Below are positions 56,738 to 64,000 of a DNA stretch of 64,000 nt, in pieces. The translations under genes were made by a program, and so were the position numbers. This DNA is from Streptomyces sp. BV286 (lineage in GTDB: Bacteria; Actinomycetota; Actinomycetes; Streptomycetales; Streptomycetaceae), in the NCBI RefSeq assembly GCF_019090165.1, contig NZ_JAHRIB010000029.1, forward strand, positions 17,029 through 81,028. Direction: 5' to 3'. The notes below the pieces were generated by a model. That model did no database searches. It had not been told where the DNA came from and worked only from the letters and a program-made list of their open reading frames with translations. Numbering within the stretch: position 1 is the stretch's first letter; the number at the start of each line of letters is the position of its first letter.

Positions 56738-58144
56738 ATGTCGGTAGGCGAAGAGATCCGCGCGGACCAGGATCAGCCGCAGAAAAGTCTCGGCACATCC
56801 GCGGCGCGGAACCTGGCCACCACCACCAAGTCCGCGCCACAGATGCAGGAGATCAGCTCACGATGGCTGCTGCGCATGCTGCCGTGGGTGAACGTGCAGG
56901 GCGGCACGTACCGCGTGAACCGCAGGCTCAGTTACTCCGTGGGAGACGGCCGCGTCACGTTCGTGAAGACCGGTGACCGGGTCCAGGTCATCCCGGCGGA
57001 GCTCGGCGAACTGCCGGCGCTGCGCACCTACGAGGACCAGGAGGTGCTCGCCGAGCTGGCGCAGCGCTGCGAACAGCGGGAGTTCGCCCCGGGCGACGTC
57101 CTCGCCTCGTTCGGCAGCCCGGACGACGAGGTGTTCCTGCTCGCGCACGGCAAGGTGGAGAAGATCGGCACGGGCCCCTACGGGGACGACGCGGTGCTGG
57201 GGGTCCTCGCCGACGGCGCGTACTTCGGCGAGCAGGCGATCACCGACCCGGACGCCATCTGGGAGTACACGGCCCGCGCGGTCACCGCGTGCACGGTCCT
57301 CGCGCTGCCCCGCGCGGACGTCGACCAGATCGCGGAGCGCTCCGAGTCCCTGCGTGAGCACCTCGCGCAGTTGCGCGCGATTCCCGCCCAGCGCGCCAAC
57401 ACGTACGGCGAGAAGGAGATCGACCTCGCGGCGGGCCACACCGGGGAGCCGGCCATCCCGGGGACGTACGTCGACTACGACGCCGCGCCACGGGAGTACG
57501 AACTCAGCGTCGCCCAGACCGTGCTGCGCATCCACACGCGCGTGGCGGACCTCTACAACCAGCCCATGAACCAGACCGAGCAGCAGTTGCGGCTCACCGT
57601 GGAGGCGTTGAAGGAGCGCCAGGAGCACGAGCTCATCAACAACCGCGAGTTCGGGCTGCTCAACAACTGCGAGTACGACCAGCGGCTCCAGCCGCACGAC
57701 GGCGTCCCCAGCCCGGACGACCTGGACGAACTGCTCACCAGGAGGCGCGGCACCAAGCTGCTGCTCGCCCATCCGCGAGCGATCTCCGCGTTCGGCCGTG
57801 AGCTCAACAAGCGCGGGCTCGTCCCCGAGACCCTGGACATGGCCGGCAACCGCATCCCGACCTGGCGCGGCGTGCCGATCTTCCCGTGCAACAAGATCCC
57901 GGTCACCGAGGCCCGGACGACCTCGATCATCGCCATGCGTACGGGGGAGGCCGAGCAGGGAGTCGTCGGCCTTCAGCAGGCCGGCATCCCGGACGAGATC
58001 GAGCCGAGCCTGTCGGTGCGGTTCATGGGGATCAGCGAGCAGGCGATCATGTCGTACCTCGTGACGACGTACTACTCGGCCGCGGTCCTGGTGCCCGACG
58101 CACTCGGCGTCCTGGAGAACGTCGAGATCGGCCGCTGGCGATGA
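56738..58144 (+). CDS. Family 2B encapsulin shell protein with cyclic-nucleotide-binding domain (EshA-like)
   Basis: 468 residues. An N-terminal arm and first shell part (about 1-97), an inserted cyclic-nucleotide-binding domain (about 100-212, with AYFGEQ as phosphate-cassette remnant and Arg180 in TARAVT), then the HK97-type shell body ([80 protein letters not shown]). This architecture is that of EshA of S. griseus and other family 2B encapsulins. The ATG at 56738 follows GGGGAGGG. A polyprenyl synthase gene, a known type of cargo for this family, follows after 124 bp. Confidence 0.93.
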   Translation: MSVGEEIRADQDQPQKSLGTSAARNLATTTKSAPQMQEISSRWLLRMLPWVNVQGGTYRVNRRLSYSVGDGRVTFVKTGDRVQVIPAELGELPALRTYEDQEVLAELAQRCEQREFAPGDVLASFGSPDDEVFLLAHGKVEKIGTGPYGDDAVLGVLADGAYFGEQAITDPDAIWEYTARAVTACTVLALPRADVDQIAERSESLREHLAQLRAIPAQRANTYGEKEIDLAAGHTGEPAIPGTYVDYDAAPREYELSVAQTVLRIHTRVADLYNQPMNQTEQQLRLTVEALKERQEHELINNREFGLLNNCEYDQRLQPHDGVPSPDDLDELLTRRRGTKLLLAHPRAISAFGRELNKRGLVPETLDMAGNRIPTWRGVPIFPCNKIPVTEARTTSIIAMRTGEAEQGVVGLQQAGIPDEIEPSLSVRFMGISEQAIMSYLVTTYYSAAVLVPDALGVLENVEIGRWR

Positions 58145-58268
58145 CGTCCGGTGTGCGGCCTGCCGTGCGCCCGCACGCCGGGAGGGGCGGACCGCAGGGG
58201 CACGCACCCGGTGCCGGTGCGGCAGTCGCCGTCCGCGCAGCCTCCAGGGCGGACCCGTGGGTGAACCC

Positions 58269-59375
58269 ATGACGGAGACGCGGCCGAGCCCGCTGCAGGC
58301 GGTGGGCGGGCCCGGACCCGGCGAGGGACCGGTCCCCGCGGCACGGCACGGCCCGCCCGACGGGCAGGAGGCGGCCGCGATCCTGGAGCGGGCCCGCACA
58401 TCGGTCGATCCCGAACTGCGCCGGGCCGTCGAGTCGCTGCCCGGCGCGCTGCGGCGGATCGCGCTCTACCACTTCGGGTGGGAGCACGCGGACGGCACCC
58501 CGGCCGCGGGGAACGGGGGCAAGGCCATCCGGCCCGCGCTCGTCCTGGCCGCGGCCGGAGCACTGGGCGGGCGGCGGACGGCGGCCGTGCGGGCGGCCGC
58601 CGCGGTGGAGCTGGTGCACAACTTCACGCTGCTGCACGACGACGTGATGGACCGGGACACCACCCGTAGGCACCGGCCCACCGCGTGGGCCGTGTTCGGC
58701 GACGCCGACGCGGTCCTCGCGGGGGACTCCCTTCAGGCGCTGGCCCATCGGCTGCTCGCCGACGACCCGCATCCGGCGTCCCCGGCGGCGGCCGCGCGGC
58801 TCGCGAGCTGTGTGGTCGAGCTCTGCGCGGGACAGCAGGCGGACACCGCCATGGAGCGGCGTGGTCCCGACGACGTCACGCTCGACGAGGTGCTCGCCAT
58901 GGCCGAGGCCAAGACGGGCGCGCTCCTGGGGTGCGCGTGCGCGCTCGGTGCGCTGTACGCGGGCGCCGACGACGAGGACGTCGAGGCACTCGACGCCTTC
59001 GGGCGCGAGGCCGGGCTCGCCTTCCAGTTCATCGACGACGTGATCGGCATCTGGGGGGATCCCAGGCGCACCGGTAAGCCGGCCGGTGCGGATCTCATGG
59101 CCCGGAAGAAGTCCCTGCCCGTGGTCGCCGCGCTCGCCTCCGGCACGCCCGCCGCGGCCGAACTGGCCGAGCTGTACCGGGCTCCCTACCGCGACGGTGA
59201 TCTGGAGCGCACGATCCTCGCCGTCGAGCGGGCGGGCGGTCGTGACTGGGCCCAGCTCCAGGCCGCCGACCGGATGGCGCGGGCACTGGACCACCTGTCC
59301 CGTGCCGTCCCCGACCCGGAGGCGGCGGGAGGTCTGCTGTCGCTGGCGGAGTACGTGACGCGGCGGAACACGTGA
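58269..59375 (+). CDS. Polyprenyl diphosphate synthase, probable encapsulin cargo
   Basis: 368 residues. First Asp-rich motif DDVMD (about 124-128, in LVHNFTLLHDDVMDRDTTRR) and second DDVIG (about 256-260, FQFIDDVIGIWGDPRRTGKP), so the trans-prenyltransferase active site is complete; product chain length is unknown. Residues 1-35 are Pro/Gly/Ala-rich and disordered (LQAVGGPGPGEGPVPAARHG), absent from ordinary synthases and resembling cargo-loading segments of family 2 encapsulin systems. Start ATG 58269; GTG 58257 is in frame 12 bp earlier and has a better ribosome site. Confidence 0.9.
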   Translation: MTETRPSPLQAVGGPGPGEGPVPAARHGPPDGQEAAAILERARTSVDPELRRAVESLPGALRRIALYHFGWEHADGTPAAGNGGKAIRPALVLAAAGALGGRRTAAVRAAAAVELVHNFTLLHDDVMDRDTTRRHRPTAWAVFGDADAVLAGDSLQALAHRLLADDPHPASPAAAARLASCVVELCAGQQADTAMERRGPDDVTLDEVLAMAEAKTGALLGCACALGALYAGADDEDVEALDAFGREAGLAFQFIDDVIGIWGDPRRTGKPAGADLMARKKSLPVVAALASGTPAAAELAELYRAPYRDGDLERTILAVERAGGRDWAQLQAADRMARALDHLSRAVPDPEAAGGLLSLAEYVTRRNT

Positions 59376-59687
59376 GCGCGCGGCTCAGGGCGTGAGGAGC
59401 CGGCGAGTTGCGTGAGGGGCACGTGAGGAGCACGTGAGGAGGGGCGCCGGAGCGGAGCGACGGGCGAAGGATGGAGTCGCGAACGGTGACGGGGGACCGG
59501 TGGCGTTCGCGTGGTGAGAGGTGGAGTGCGCGCGGGGTGAGCGAAGGGGTGGGGCCTGTGCAGCGGTGAGAGTGGTCGGGGGGGTGGGGACGACGTCGTG
59601 CGGTGCCCGCGAGGACGCGGCAGCCCAAGCCGTACGACGTCGGGGACGAGGGCGGCCCGGACCGATGGGCACCGGCCCCGCACGGCC

Positions 59688-59750
59688 CGGACCGGCGAGG
59701 CACCGGTACGGACCGGCGAGGCGCGGTGCCGGACCAGTGAGGCGCTGTGT
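59688..59750 (+). repeat. 21-bp tandem repeat, three units
   Basis: Units 59688-59708, 59709-59729 and 59730-59750 each begin with CGGACC and share GAGGC; the first two have an identical 14-bp start. A partial fourth start follows. Confidence 0.8.
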
Positions 59751-59983
59751 CGGACCGGACGTGTGCCGAGCGCGGTGCGGCTCAGCCGTGTGGCACGCCG
59801 GGCACGCCGGGCATGCCAGACGGTCCGGGCAGTCCGGGGTGCGGGCGCGAGCCGCCCTGTGTCCCGCCTGCGTCGAGTCCTCCCGAGCGGTGCGGCCCTC
59901 GTGGCCGTACCGCGTCCTGGACGCCGGAACCCCGTACGTCGCGCGGTACCTGACGAAGCGGCGGGGCGGAGGGGGTTCCGGTT

Positions 59984-60026
59984 GCGGCGGGCCCCGCGCA
60001 TCCCCACGGTGCGCGGGGCCCGCCGC
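59984..60026 (+). terminator. Long perfect hairpin before the GNAT gene
   Basis: A perfect 17-bp stem (59984-60000 with 60010-60026) with a 9-nt loop, followed by CCTTGTGT. It may end the encapsulin transcript or insulate the GNAT gene. Confidence 0.7.
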
Positions 60027-60099
60027 CCTTGTGTCAGGTGTGATCGCCTAGGCTGCAACGGCCGAATGGGCAGGGGCAGTTGAGGCAAAGGGGCGGGAC

Positions 60100-60708
60100 A
60101 TGGGAGTGGCGATCCGAAGAGCGGGCGAGGGCGACCGGGAGGCCGTGACCCGGCTCCTCGACGAAGCCTTCCAGGACGACCCGGTGAGCGGCTGGGTCTT
60201 TCCCGACGCGGACCACCGCCGGCGTACGCATCCGTTGCTGATGAGGGCCTTCCTCGACATCGTGCTCGACGCCGGGTACGTGGAGGTCACCGAGGACGGC
60301 TCCGCCTGCGCGCTCTGGCTGTCGATGCCCGCGGAGGCCGACGAGGAGGACGAGGACGGGCCGGCCCAGCTGCGCGAGGCCGTCGATCCCGGCAACGAAC
60401 GGGTCGAACAGATCGGCCGGCTGACCGCCGAGGCGCATCCGGCCGGCGCTGCCCACGAGTACCTGTGGATGATCGCCGTCAGGCCGGGCCGACAGGGCGA
60501 GGGACTCGGTACCGCGCTCATCCAGCACGTGCTCGAGCGGTGCGACGGCGAGGGTCTGTCCGCGTACCTGGAGGCGAGCAGTGCCCGGAGCCGGGAGCTC
60601 TACGAGCGGCTCGGCTTCGTCTTCACGGGCAGTACGGTCGACCTGCCGGCGGGGCCGGCGATGTGGCCGATGTGGCGCGAGCCGCTCAGCGAGCCGCTCC
60701 CCGGGTGA
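60100..60708 (+). CDS. GNAT-family N-acetyltransferase
   Basis: 202 residues. VAIRRAGEGDREAVTRLLDE starts the fold, WMIAVRPGRQGEGLGTALIQ is the acetyl-CoA site (RQGEGLG), and SSARSRELYERLGFVFTGST is motif B. An acidic insert (EADEEDEDG) lies in the middle. It resembles the puromycin-acetyltransferase-like GNAT group in layout, but the substrate is unknown. Start ATG 60100. Confidence 0.87.
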   Translation: MGVAIRRAGEGDREAVTRLLDEAFQDDPVSGWVFPDADHRRRTHPLLMRAFLDIVLDAGYVEVTEDGSACALWLSMPAEADEEDEDGPAQLREAVDPGNERVEQIGRLTAEAHPAGAAHEYLWMIAVRPGRQGEGLGTALIQHVLERCDGEGLSAYLEASSARSRELYERLGFVFTGSTVDLPAGPAMWPMWREPLSEPLPG

Positions 60709-60805
60709 GGGCCGTTTCCCCGAGCCCCGGTACCCCGAGCCCTTGAAGAAGACCCTGCTCGTCATGCGGGCGGGGTCTGCCCGGCTGTCGTGACGGACGG
60801 CCCGC

Positions 60806-60847
60806 GGTTACGGAAAGTCGGCCCGTGGTTACGGAAAGTCGGCCCGT
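60806..60847 (+). repeat. 21-bp direct repeat, two exact units
   Basis: Two identical 21-bp copies, 60806-60826 and 60827-60847, each beginning GGTTACGGAAAGTCGG. They lie in the 479-bp gap 60709-61187, for which no gene is supported. Confidence 0.9.
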
Positions 60848-60882
60848 GGCCCATTCATGGCCATTCGCGGGCCGGTATCTTC

Positions 60883-60984
<102 letters not shown>

Positions 60985-61023
60985 GGTGCCGAGCGCGCCG
61001 GCTCGGCACTGCGAGCCGGCCGC

Positions 61024-61086
61024 CGTCCGGAGCTCCGCCTCCTACGTCCGGAGCCCCGCCTCCCACGCGCGGAGCCCCGTCTCTCA
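61024..61086 (+). repeat. 21-bp tandem repeat, three units
   Basis: Units 61024-61044, 61045-61065 and 61066-61086 share the pattern CG-N3-GGAGC-CCG-CT, with the first two differing at three positions. Confidence 0.85.
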
Positions 61087-61120
61087 CTTGCGTCCCGACC
61101 GTGAATCCTCGGGAATCGCC

Positions 61121-61150
61121 TTGCGACCACTACGACTGAAGCACTATGAA
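61121..61150 (+). promoter_or_regulatory. Promoter of the DHFR-like gene
   Basis: TTGCGA (61121-61126), an 18-bp spacer and TATGAA (61145-61150) form a good vegetative promoter. It overlaps the ATG at 61146, which argues that translation starts later, at TTG 61188. Confidence 0.6.
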
Positions 61151-61187
61151 TGGAGTGGTTCATACGGCATACGGAAAGAGACCGGCT

Positions 61188-61772
61188 TTGCGAAAGCTCA
61201 CGTATTTCATCGCCTGCTCGATCGACGGCTTCATCGGCGACCCGAGTGGCGACGCGACGGCGATGCACTCCTTCGTGGACGAGGAGGTCTTCGGGTATCT
61301 GAAGGCCGAGTACCCGGAGACGCTGCCCTCCCATGTCCGCCGGGCGACGGGCATCGACGGCCTGCCCAACCAGAAGTTCGACACGATCATCCAGGGCCGC
61401 CGGAGCTACGACCTCGCGCTGGACATCGACGTCACCAGCCCCTACGCCCACCTGCGGGAGTACGTCGCCTCGCGCACCCTCGGAAAGTCGCCCGACCCGC
61501 ACGTCGAGATCATCGCCGACGACCTGGTCGGCAGGGTCCGCGAGCTCAAGGCGGAGGACGGCCACCTCGGCATCTACCTGTGCGGCGGCTCCCGGATCGC
61601 GGGCGAGCTGGCCGACGAGATCGACGAGCTCGTCGTCAAGACGTACCCCGTCGTGCTGGGTACCGGCATGCCGATGTTCGGCTCCGGGTCCGCGGTCGGC
61701 GAGTTCACGCTGGGCGAGGTGCGCACGTTCAAGAACGGGGCGACCGTGCGGGCGTACAGCAGGAACCGCTGA
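61188..61772 (+). CDS. Dihydrofolate reductase-like protein (RibD C-terminal family)
   Basis: 194 residues of the DHFR/RibD_C fold: KLTYFIACSIDGFIGDPSGD at the N-terminus (YxACSxDGxIG pattern), FDTIIQGRRSYDLAL, and the NADPH-loop segment IYLCGGSRIAGELADE. Such stand-alone proteins are reductases of unknown substrate, distinct from FolA. I prefer the TTG at 61188 (GGAAAGAG upstream), because the codons between ATG 61146 and this point have low third-position GC and include the -10 box. Confidence 0.8.
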   Translation: MRKLTYFIACSIDGFIGDPSGDATAMHSFVDEEVFGYLKAEYPETLPSHVRRATGIDGLPNQKFDTIIQGRRSYDLALDIDVTSPYAHLREYVASRTLGKSPDPHVEIIADDLVGRVRELKAEDGHLGIYLCGGSRIAGELADEIDELVVKTYPVVLGTGMPMFGSGSAVGEFTLGEVRTFKNGATVRAYSRNR

Positions 61773-61827
61773 TTCCGGGGCTGTCGCTCGCCTGTCGGCC
61801 CGACTCCTCCCGCAATATCCTGGGGTC

Positions 61828-62085
61828 ATGGCCAGTGATGAGTACGTCTGTCCGGGCTGTAAGCAGTCCGTCGACACGGTCGTGCGTCGGCACAAGACGC
61901 TGGGTGTCTTCGTGCCCCTGTGGGGCCCCGGCCCCTGCCGCAACTCCCGGTGCGCGAGGTACGAGGAGGGCGAGGAGCCCGAGGCGGAGCCCGCCCTGAC
62001 GGCCTCCGAGGCGGAGCCCGTGCTCATGGCGGAGCCGGCCTCGCCTCCCGAGGAACGCGGGGCGGGCACGGAACGGGACTCCTGA
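61828..62085 (+). CDS. Small zinc-ribbon-like protein
   Basis: 85 residues. Two cysteine pairs (CPGC near residue 8 and C-x4-C in PCRNSRCARY) around FVPLWGPGPC suggest a zinc ribbon; the C-terminal half is an acidic Glu/Ala/Pro tail. The ATG at 61828 lies exactly 6 nt after TATCCT without a ribosome site, a textbook leaderless arrangement. I do not know its function; the zinc role is inferred from spacing only. Confidence 0.7.
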   Translation: MASDEYVCPGCKQSVDTVVRRHKTLGVFVPLWGPGPCRNSRCARYEEGEEPEAEPALTASEAEPVLMAEPASPPEERGAGTERDS

Positions 62086-62299
62086 ACGACCGCCTCGGTC
62101 CGCAGGTCGGGAACGGGCCCGCGGAGCCGTCGGCGTGCCCGCAGGCAGGCGTCGAGCAGCGGCGGGTGAAGGCCGCCGACGTGGCCGCCGGAAGTCGCGA
62201 AAAGATTTCTCCACGAGTGTGTAGAGAACCGCGGTCGTGCTCCGACGTCCCCTGTGAAAGCCGCCTGCCACGGGCGGACCGAACCGAAGGAGCGGACTC

Positions 62300-62716
62300 A
62301 TGAAGTACCTGGTGATGATTCAGGGCACGCAGGCGGACTACGAGGCGCAGAGCGGCAAGGCCTCCCCCGGGGCGCCCGCCTGGACCGAGCAGGACATCCA
62401 GGCCATGTACGCGCACATGAGCGCGATCAACAACGACCTCGCCGAGACGGGCGAGATGGTCGACGGCAACGGCCTCGGGGAGCCGGCCCGGACCCGGTCC
62501 GTCGAGCGGGGCCCGGACGGGAAGCCCGTGATCACCGACGGGCCCTACGGCGAGACCAAGGAAGTGCTCGCCGGATACTGGGTCCTGGACTGCGCGAGCC
62601 TGGAGCGGGTCACGGAGATCGCCGCGCGGGTCCTGGAGTGCCCCGTCCCCGAGGGCACGACGGACTACCCGGTGGTCATCCGGCCCATCCTCGACGGCGG
62701 CGGCGGGGACGTGTGA
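62300..62716 (+). CDS. YCII-related (DGPF) protein, ECF42 partner
   Basis: 138 residues with the YCII/DGPF fold: KYLVMIQGTQADYEAQSGKA, DGPYGETKEVLAGYWVLDCA (DGPF-type motif) and a C-terminal VVIRPI strand. DGPF proteins are regularly encoded next to ECF42 sigma factors and are part of their regulon. An AAGGAG site lies before the ATG. The stop overlaps the start of the sigma gene (GTGA). The 214 bp before it contain no gene. Confidence 0.9.
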   Translation: MKYLVMIQGTQADYEAQSGKASPGAPAWTEQDIQAMYAHMSAINNDLAETGEMVDGNGLGEPARTRSVERGPDGKPVITDGPYGETKEVLAGYWVLDCASLERVTEIAARVLECPVPEGTTDYPVVIRPILDGGGGDV

Positions 62717-63972
62717 GCCGTCCCCCACGGCGCCCGTCGGGACGTACGGACGAGATCGAGGGCCTGCTGCGCCGCCACGCGCCGCAGGTCCTCGGCGCGC
62801 TCGTACGGCGGTACGGGCATTTCGACGCCGCCGAGGACGCCGTGCAGGAGGCGCTGCTCGCGGCGGCCGGGCAGTGGCCCGAGGACGGCACTCCCGACAA
62901 TCCGCGCGGCTGGCTGATCAGGGTCGCCTCGCGGCGGCTCACCGACGTGCTGCGCAGCGAGGAGGCCCGCCGGCTGCGGGAGGAACGGGCGGCGGCGCTC
63001 ACCCCGCGCGACGCGTTCACGGCACCGCCGCCCGGGGCGGACCGCGGGCCGTCCGAGGACGACACGCTCAGCCTGCTCCTCCTCTGCTGCCACCCCGATC
63101 TCGCCCCCGCCGCGCGGATCGCGCTCACGCTGCGGGCCGTGGGCGGTCTGACGACCGCCGAGATCGCGCGCGCCCATCTCGTGCCCGAGGCGACGATGGC
63201 GCAGCGGATCAGCCGGGCCAAGCAGAAGGTGAAGGGCGCGAGCTTCGGGCGCCCCGAGAACTGGGAGGAGCGGCTGCCCGCCGTCCTGCACGTCCTGTAC
63301 CTGATCTTCAACGAGGGGTACACGGCCACGTCCGGGGCGACGCTCCAGCGGGCCGAACTCGCGGGCGAGGCCATCCGGCTGACCCGTACGACGCACCGGT
63401 TGCTGCCCGGCGCGCACGAGGTGACCGGCCTGCTCGCGCTGATGCTCCTCACCGACGCCCGCCGGGCCGCGCGCACCGGCCCGCACGGCGAACTGGTCCC
63501 TCTCGACGAACAGGACCGGGCGCTGTGGGACAAGGCGGCGATCGAGGAGGGCGTGGCACTGGTGACGCACGCACTGACCCAACGGCATCCCGGGCCCTAC
63601 CAGTTGAGGGCCGCCATCGCCGCCGTCCATGACGAGGCGGCCTCGCCCGACAGCACCGACTGGCTGGAGATCCTCGGCCTCTACGACATCCTCGTGCGGT
63701 TCGTGCCCGGCCCGGTCGAACGGCTCAACCGGGCGGTGGCCGTCGCGATGGTCCACGGACCGACGGCCGGGCTCGCCGAACTGGCACCTCTGGAAGCGGA
63801 GCTGGCGTCGGGCCACCGCCTCGACGCGGTCCGCGCCCACCTCCTGGAACGCGCCGGGGACGCCGAAGCCGCTCGCGCCGCCTACGAGTCGGCGGCCGGC
63901 AAGACCCTCAGCCTCCCGGAACGGAACTACCTCCGGGCCCGCGCCGCCCGCCTGAGGCCGCCACCCGACTGA
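62713..63972 (+). CDS. ECF42-type RNA polymerase sigma factor with C-terminal extension
   Basis: 419 residues. Region 2 (HFDAAEDAVQEALLAAAGQW, with NPRGWLIRVASRRLTD) and region 4 (GLTTAEIARAHLVPEATMAQ, RISRAKQ) occupy the first 180; then a long helical, TPR-like extension (YLIFNEGYTATSG, VERLNRAVAVAMVHGPTAGL, ERNYLRARAARL). No anti-sigma gene is present, as usual for ECF42, whose activity depends on the C-terminal extension. The GTG at 62713 overlaps the YCII stop codon, so the two are translationally coupled. The gene ends 28 bp before the window edge. Confidence 0.92.
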   Translation: MSRPPRRPSGRTDEIEGLLRRHAPQVLGALVRRYGHFDAAEDAVQEALLAAAGQWPEDGTPDNPRGWLIRVASRRLTDVLRSEEARRLREERAAALTPRDAFTAPPPGADRGPSEDDTLSLLLLCCHPDLAPAARIALTLRAVGGLTTAEIARAHLVPEATMAQRISRAKQKVKGASFGRPENWEERLPAVLHVLYLIFNEGYTATSGATLQRAELAGEAIRLTRTTHRLLPGAHEVTGLLALMLLTDARRAARTGPHGELVPLDEQDRALWDKAAIEEGVALVTHALTQRHPGPYQLRAAIAAVHDEAASPDSTDWLEILGLYDILVRFVPGPVERLNRAVAVAMVHGPTAGLAELAPLEAELASGHRLDAVRAHLLERAGDAEAARAAYESAAGKTLSLPERNYLRARAARLRPPPD

Positions 63973-64000
63973 GGCCGTGACGCGGGACCCCGCCCGGGCC

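Larger units (their letters stand above)
59376..60099. other. 724-bp gap with 21-bp repeats and no supported gene
   Basis: GC-rich DNA with several overlapping open frames on both strands but no ribosome site or family pattern. It holds three 21-bp tandem units at 59688-59750 and ends with a long perfect hairpin at 59984-60026. Confidence 0.65.

Noticed and set aside
59598..60083. Arg-rich open frame with RTGEA heptads before the GNAT gene
   Set aside because: The heptads come from a 21-bp DNA repeat, the frame ends inside the hairpin region, and composition resembles a shadow frame.

Overview
The window is about 72% GC, its genes have a strongly GC-biased third codon position, many starts are GTG, and leaderless genes are common. 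Together with sigR-rsrA, a WhiB-like gene, a das chitobiose system, a B12-controlled nrdABS operon and albaflavenone genes, this points to a Streptomyces chromosome in the conserved core. As far as I remember the S. coelicolor map, the gene order follows roughly SCO5170 to SCO5250. No database was searched, so all family names come from motif recognition.

Layout. 1-9.6 kb: a truncated epimerase gene, moaE, a PDZ/Lon-like membrane protease, a UPF0182 membrane protein, and two identical initiator tRNA genes flanking a Sel1/TPR gene. 9.6-17.8 kb: a PerR-type Fur repressor with a likely autoregulatory operator, a CBS protein, hisN, a TetR regulator, an SMR exporter, rsgA, aroA, an M50 protease, an SRAP protein and a hydrolase. 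17.8-19.1 kb: the thiol-stress switch sigR-rsrA, with a perfect SigR-type promoter and an upstream start for a longer SigR isoform. 19.1-22.5 kb: an unusual cassette of three roadblock/LC7 proteins, a PATAN/DUF4388-like protein and a Glu-Pro repeat protein. This block appears to be inserted between rsrA and a pair of membrane HD-domain genes, one of them HD-GYP.

25.9-38.2 kb: a TPR gene, peptide deformylase, the two-gene albaflavenone operon (epi-isozizaene synthase and CYP170A1-like P450), then the divergent nrdA-nrdB-nrdS group behind a cobalamin riboswitch, a GNAT gene and a monocarboxylate permease with its DUF3311 partner. 38.4-46.2 kb: the N-acetylglucosamine regulon: dasR facing dasABC and a GH3 hexosaminidase, then nagB, with five DasR-type (dre) sites. 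One of these sites lies upstream of a sensor kinase gene rather than a sugar gene. 46.5-52.5 kb: a PdtaS-like kinase, wblE, a lipid kinase, and the anti-sigma/SigH pair with a long SigH form.

52.5-64 kb: a UBP zinc finger, a Na+/H+ antiporter, a PLP enzyme, a cytosolic amidase, and the most striking locus: a family 2B encapsulin shell gene (EshA-like, with an internal cyclic-nucleotide-binding domain) followed by a polyprenyl diphosphate synthase whose Pro/Gly-rich N-terminus resembles an encapsulin cargo-loading segment. The right end has GNAT and DHFR-like genes, a hexanucleotide microsatellite, and a YCII-ECF42 sigma pair. Intergenic regions repeatedly carry short tandem repeats with a 21-bp unit.
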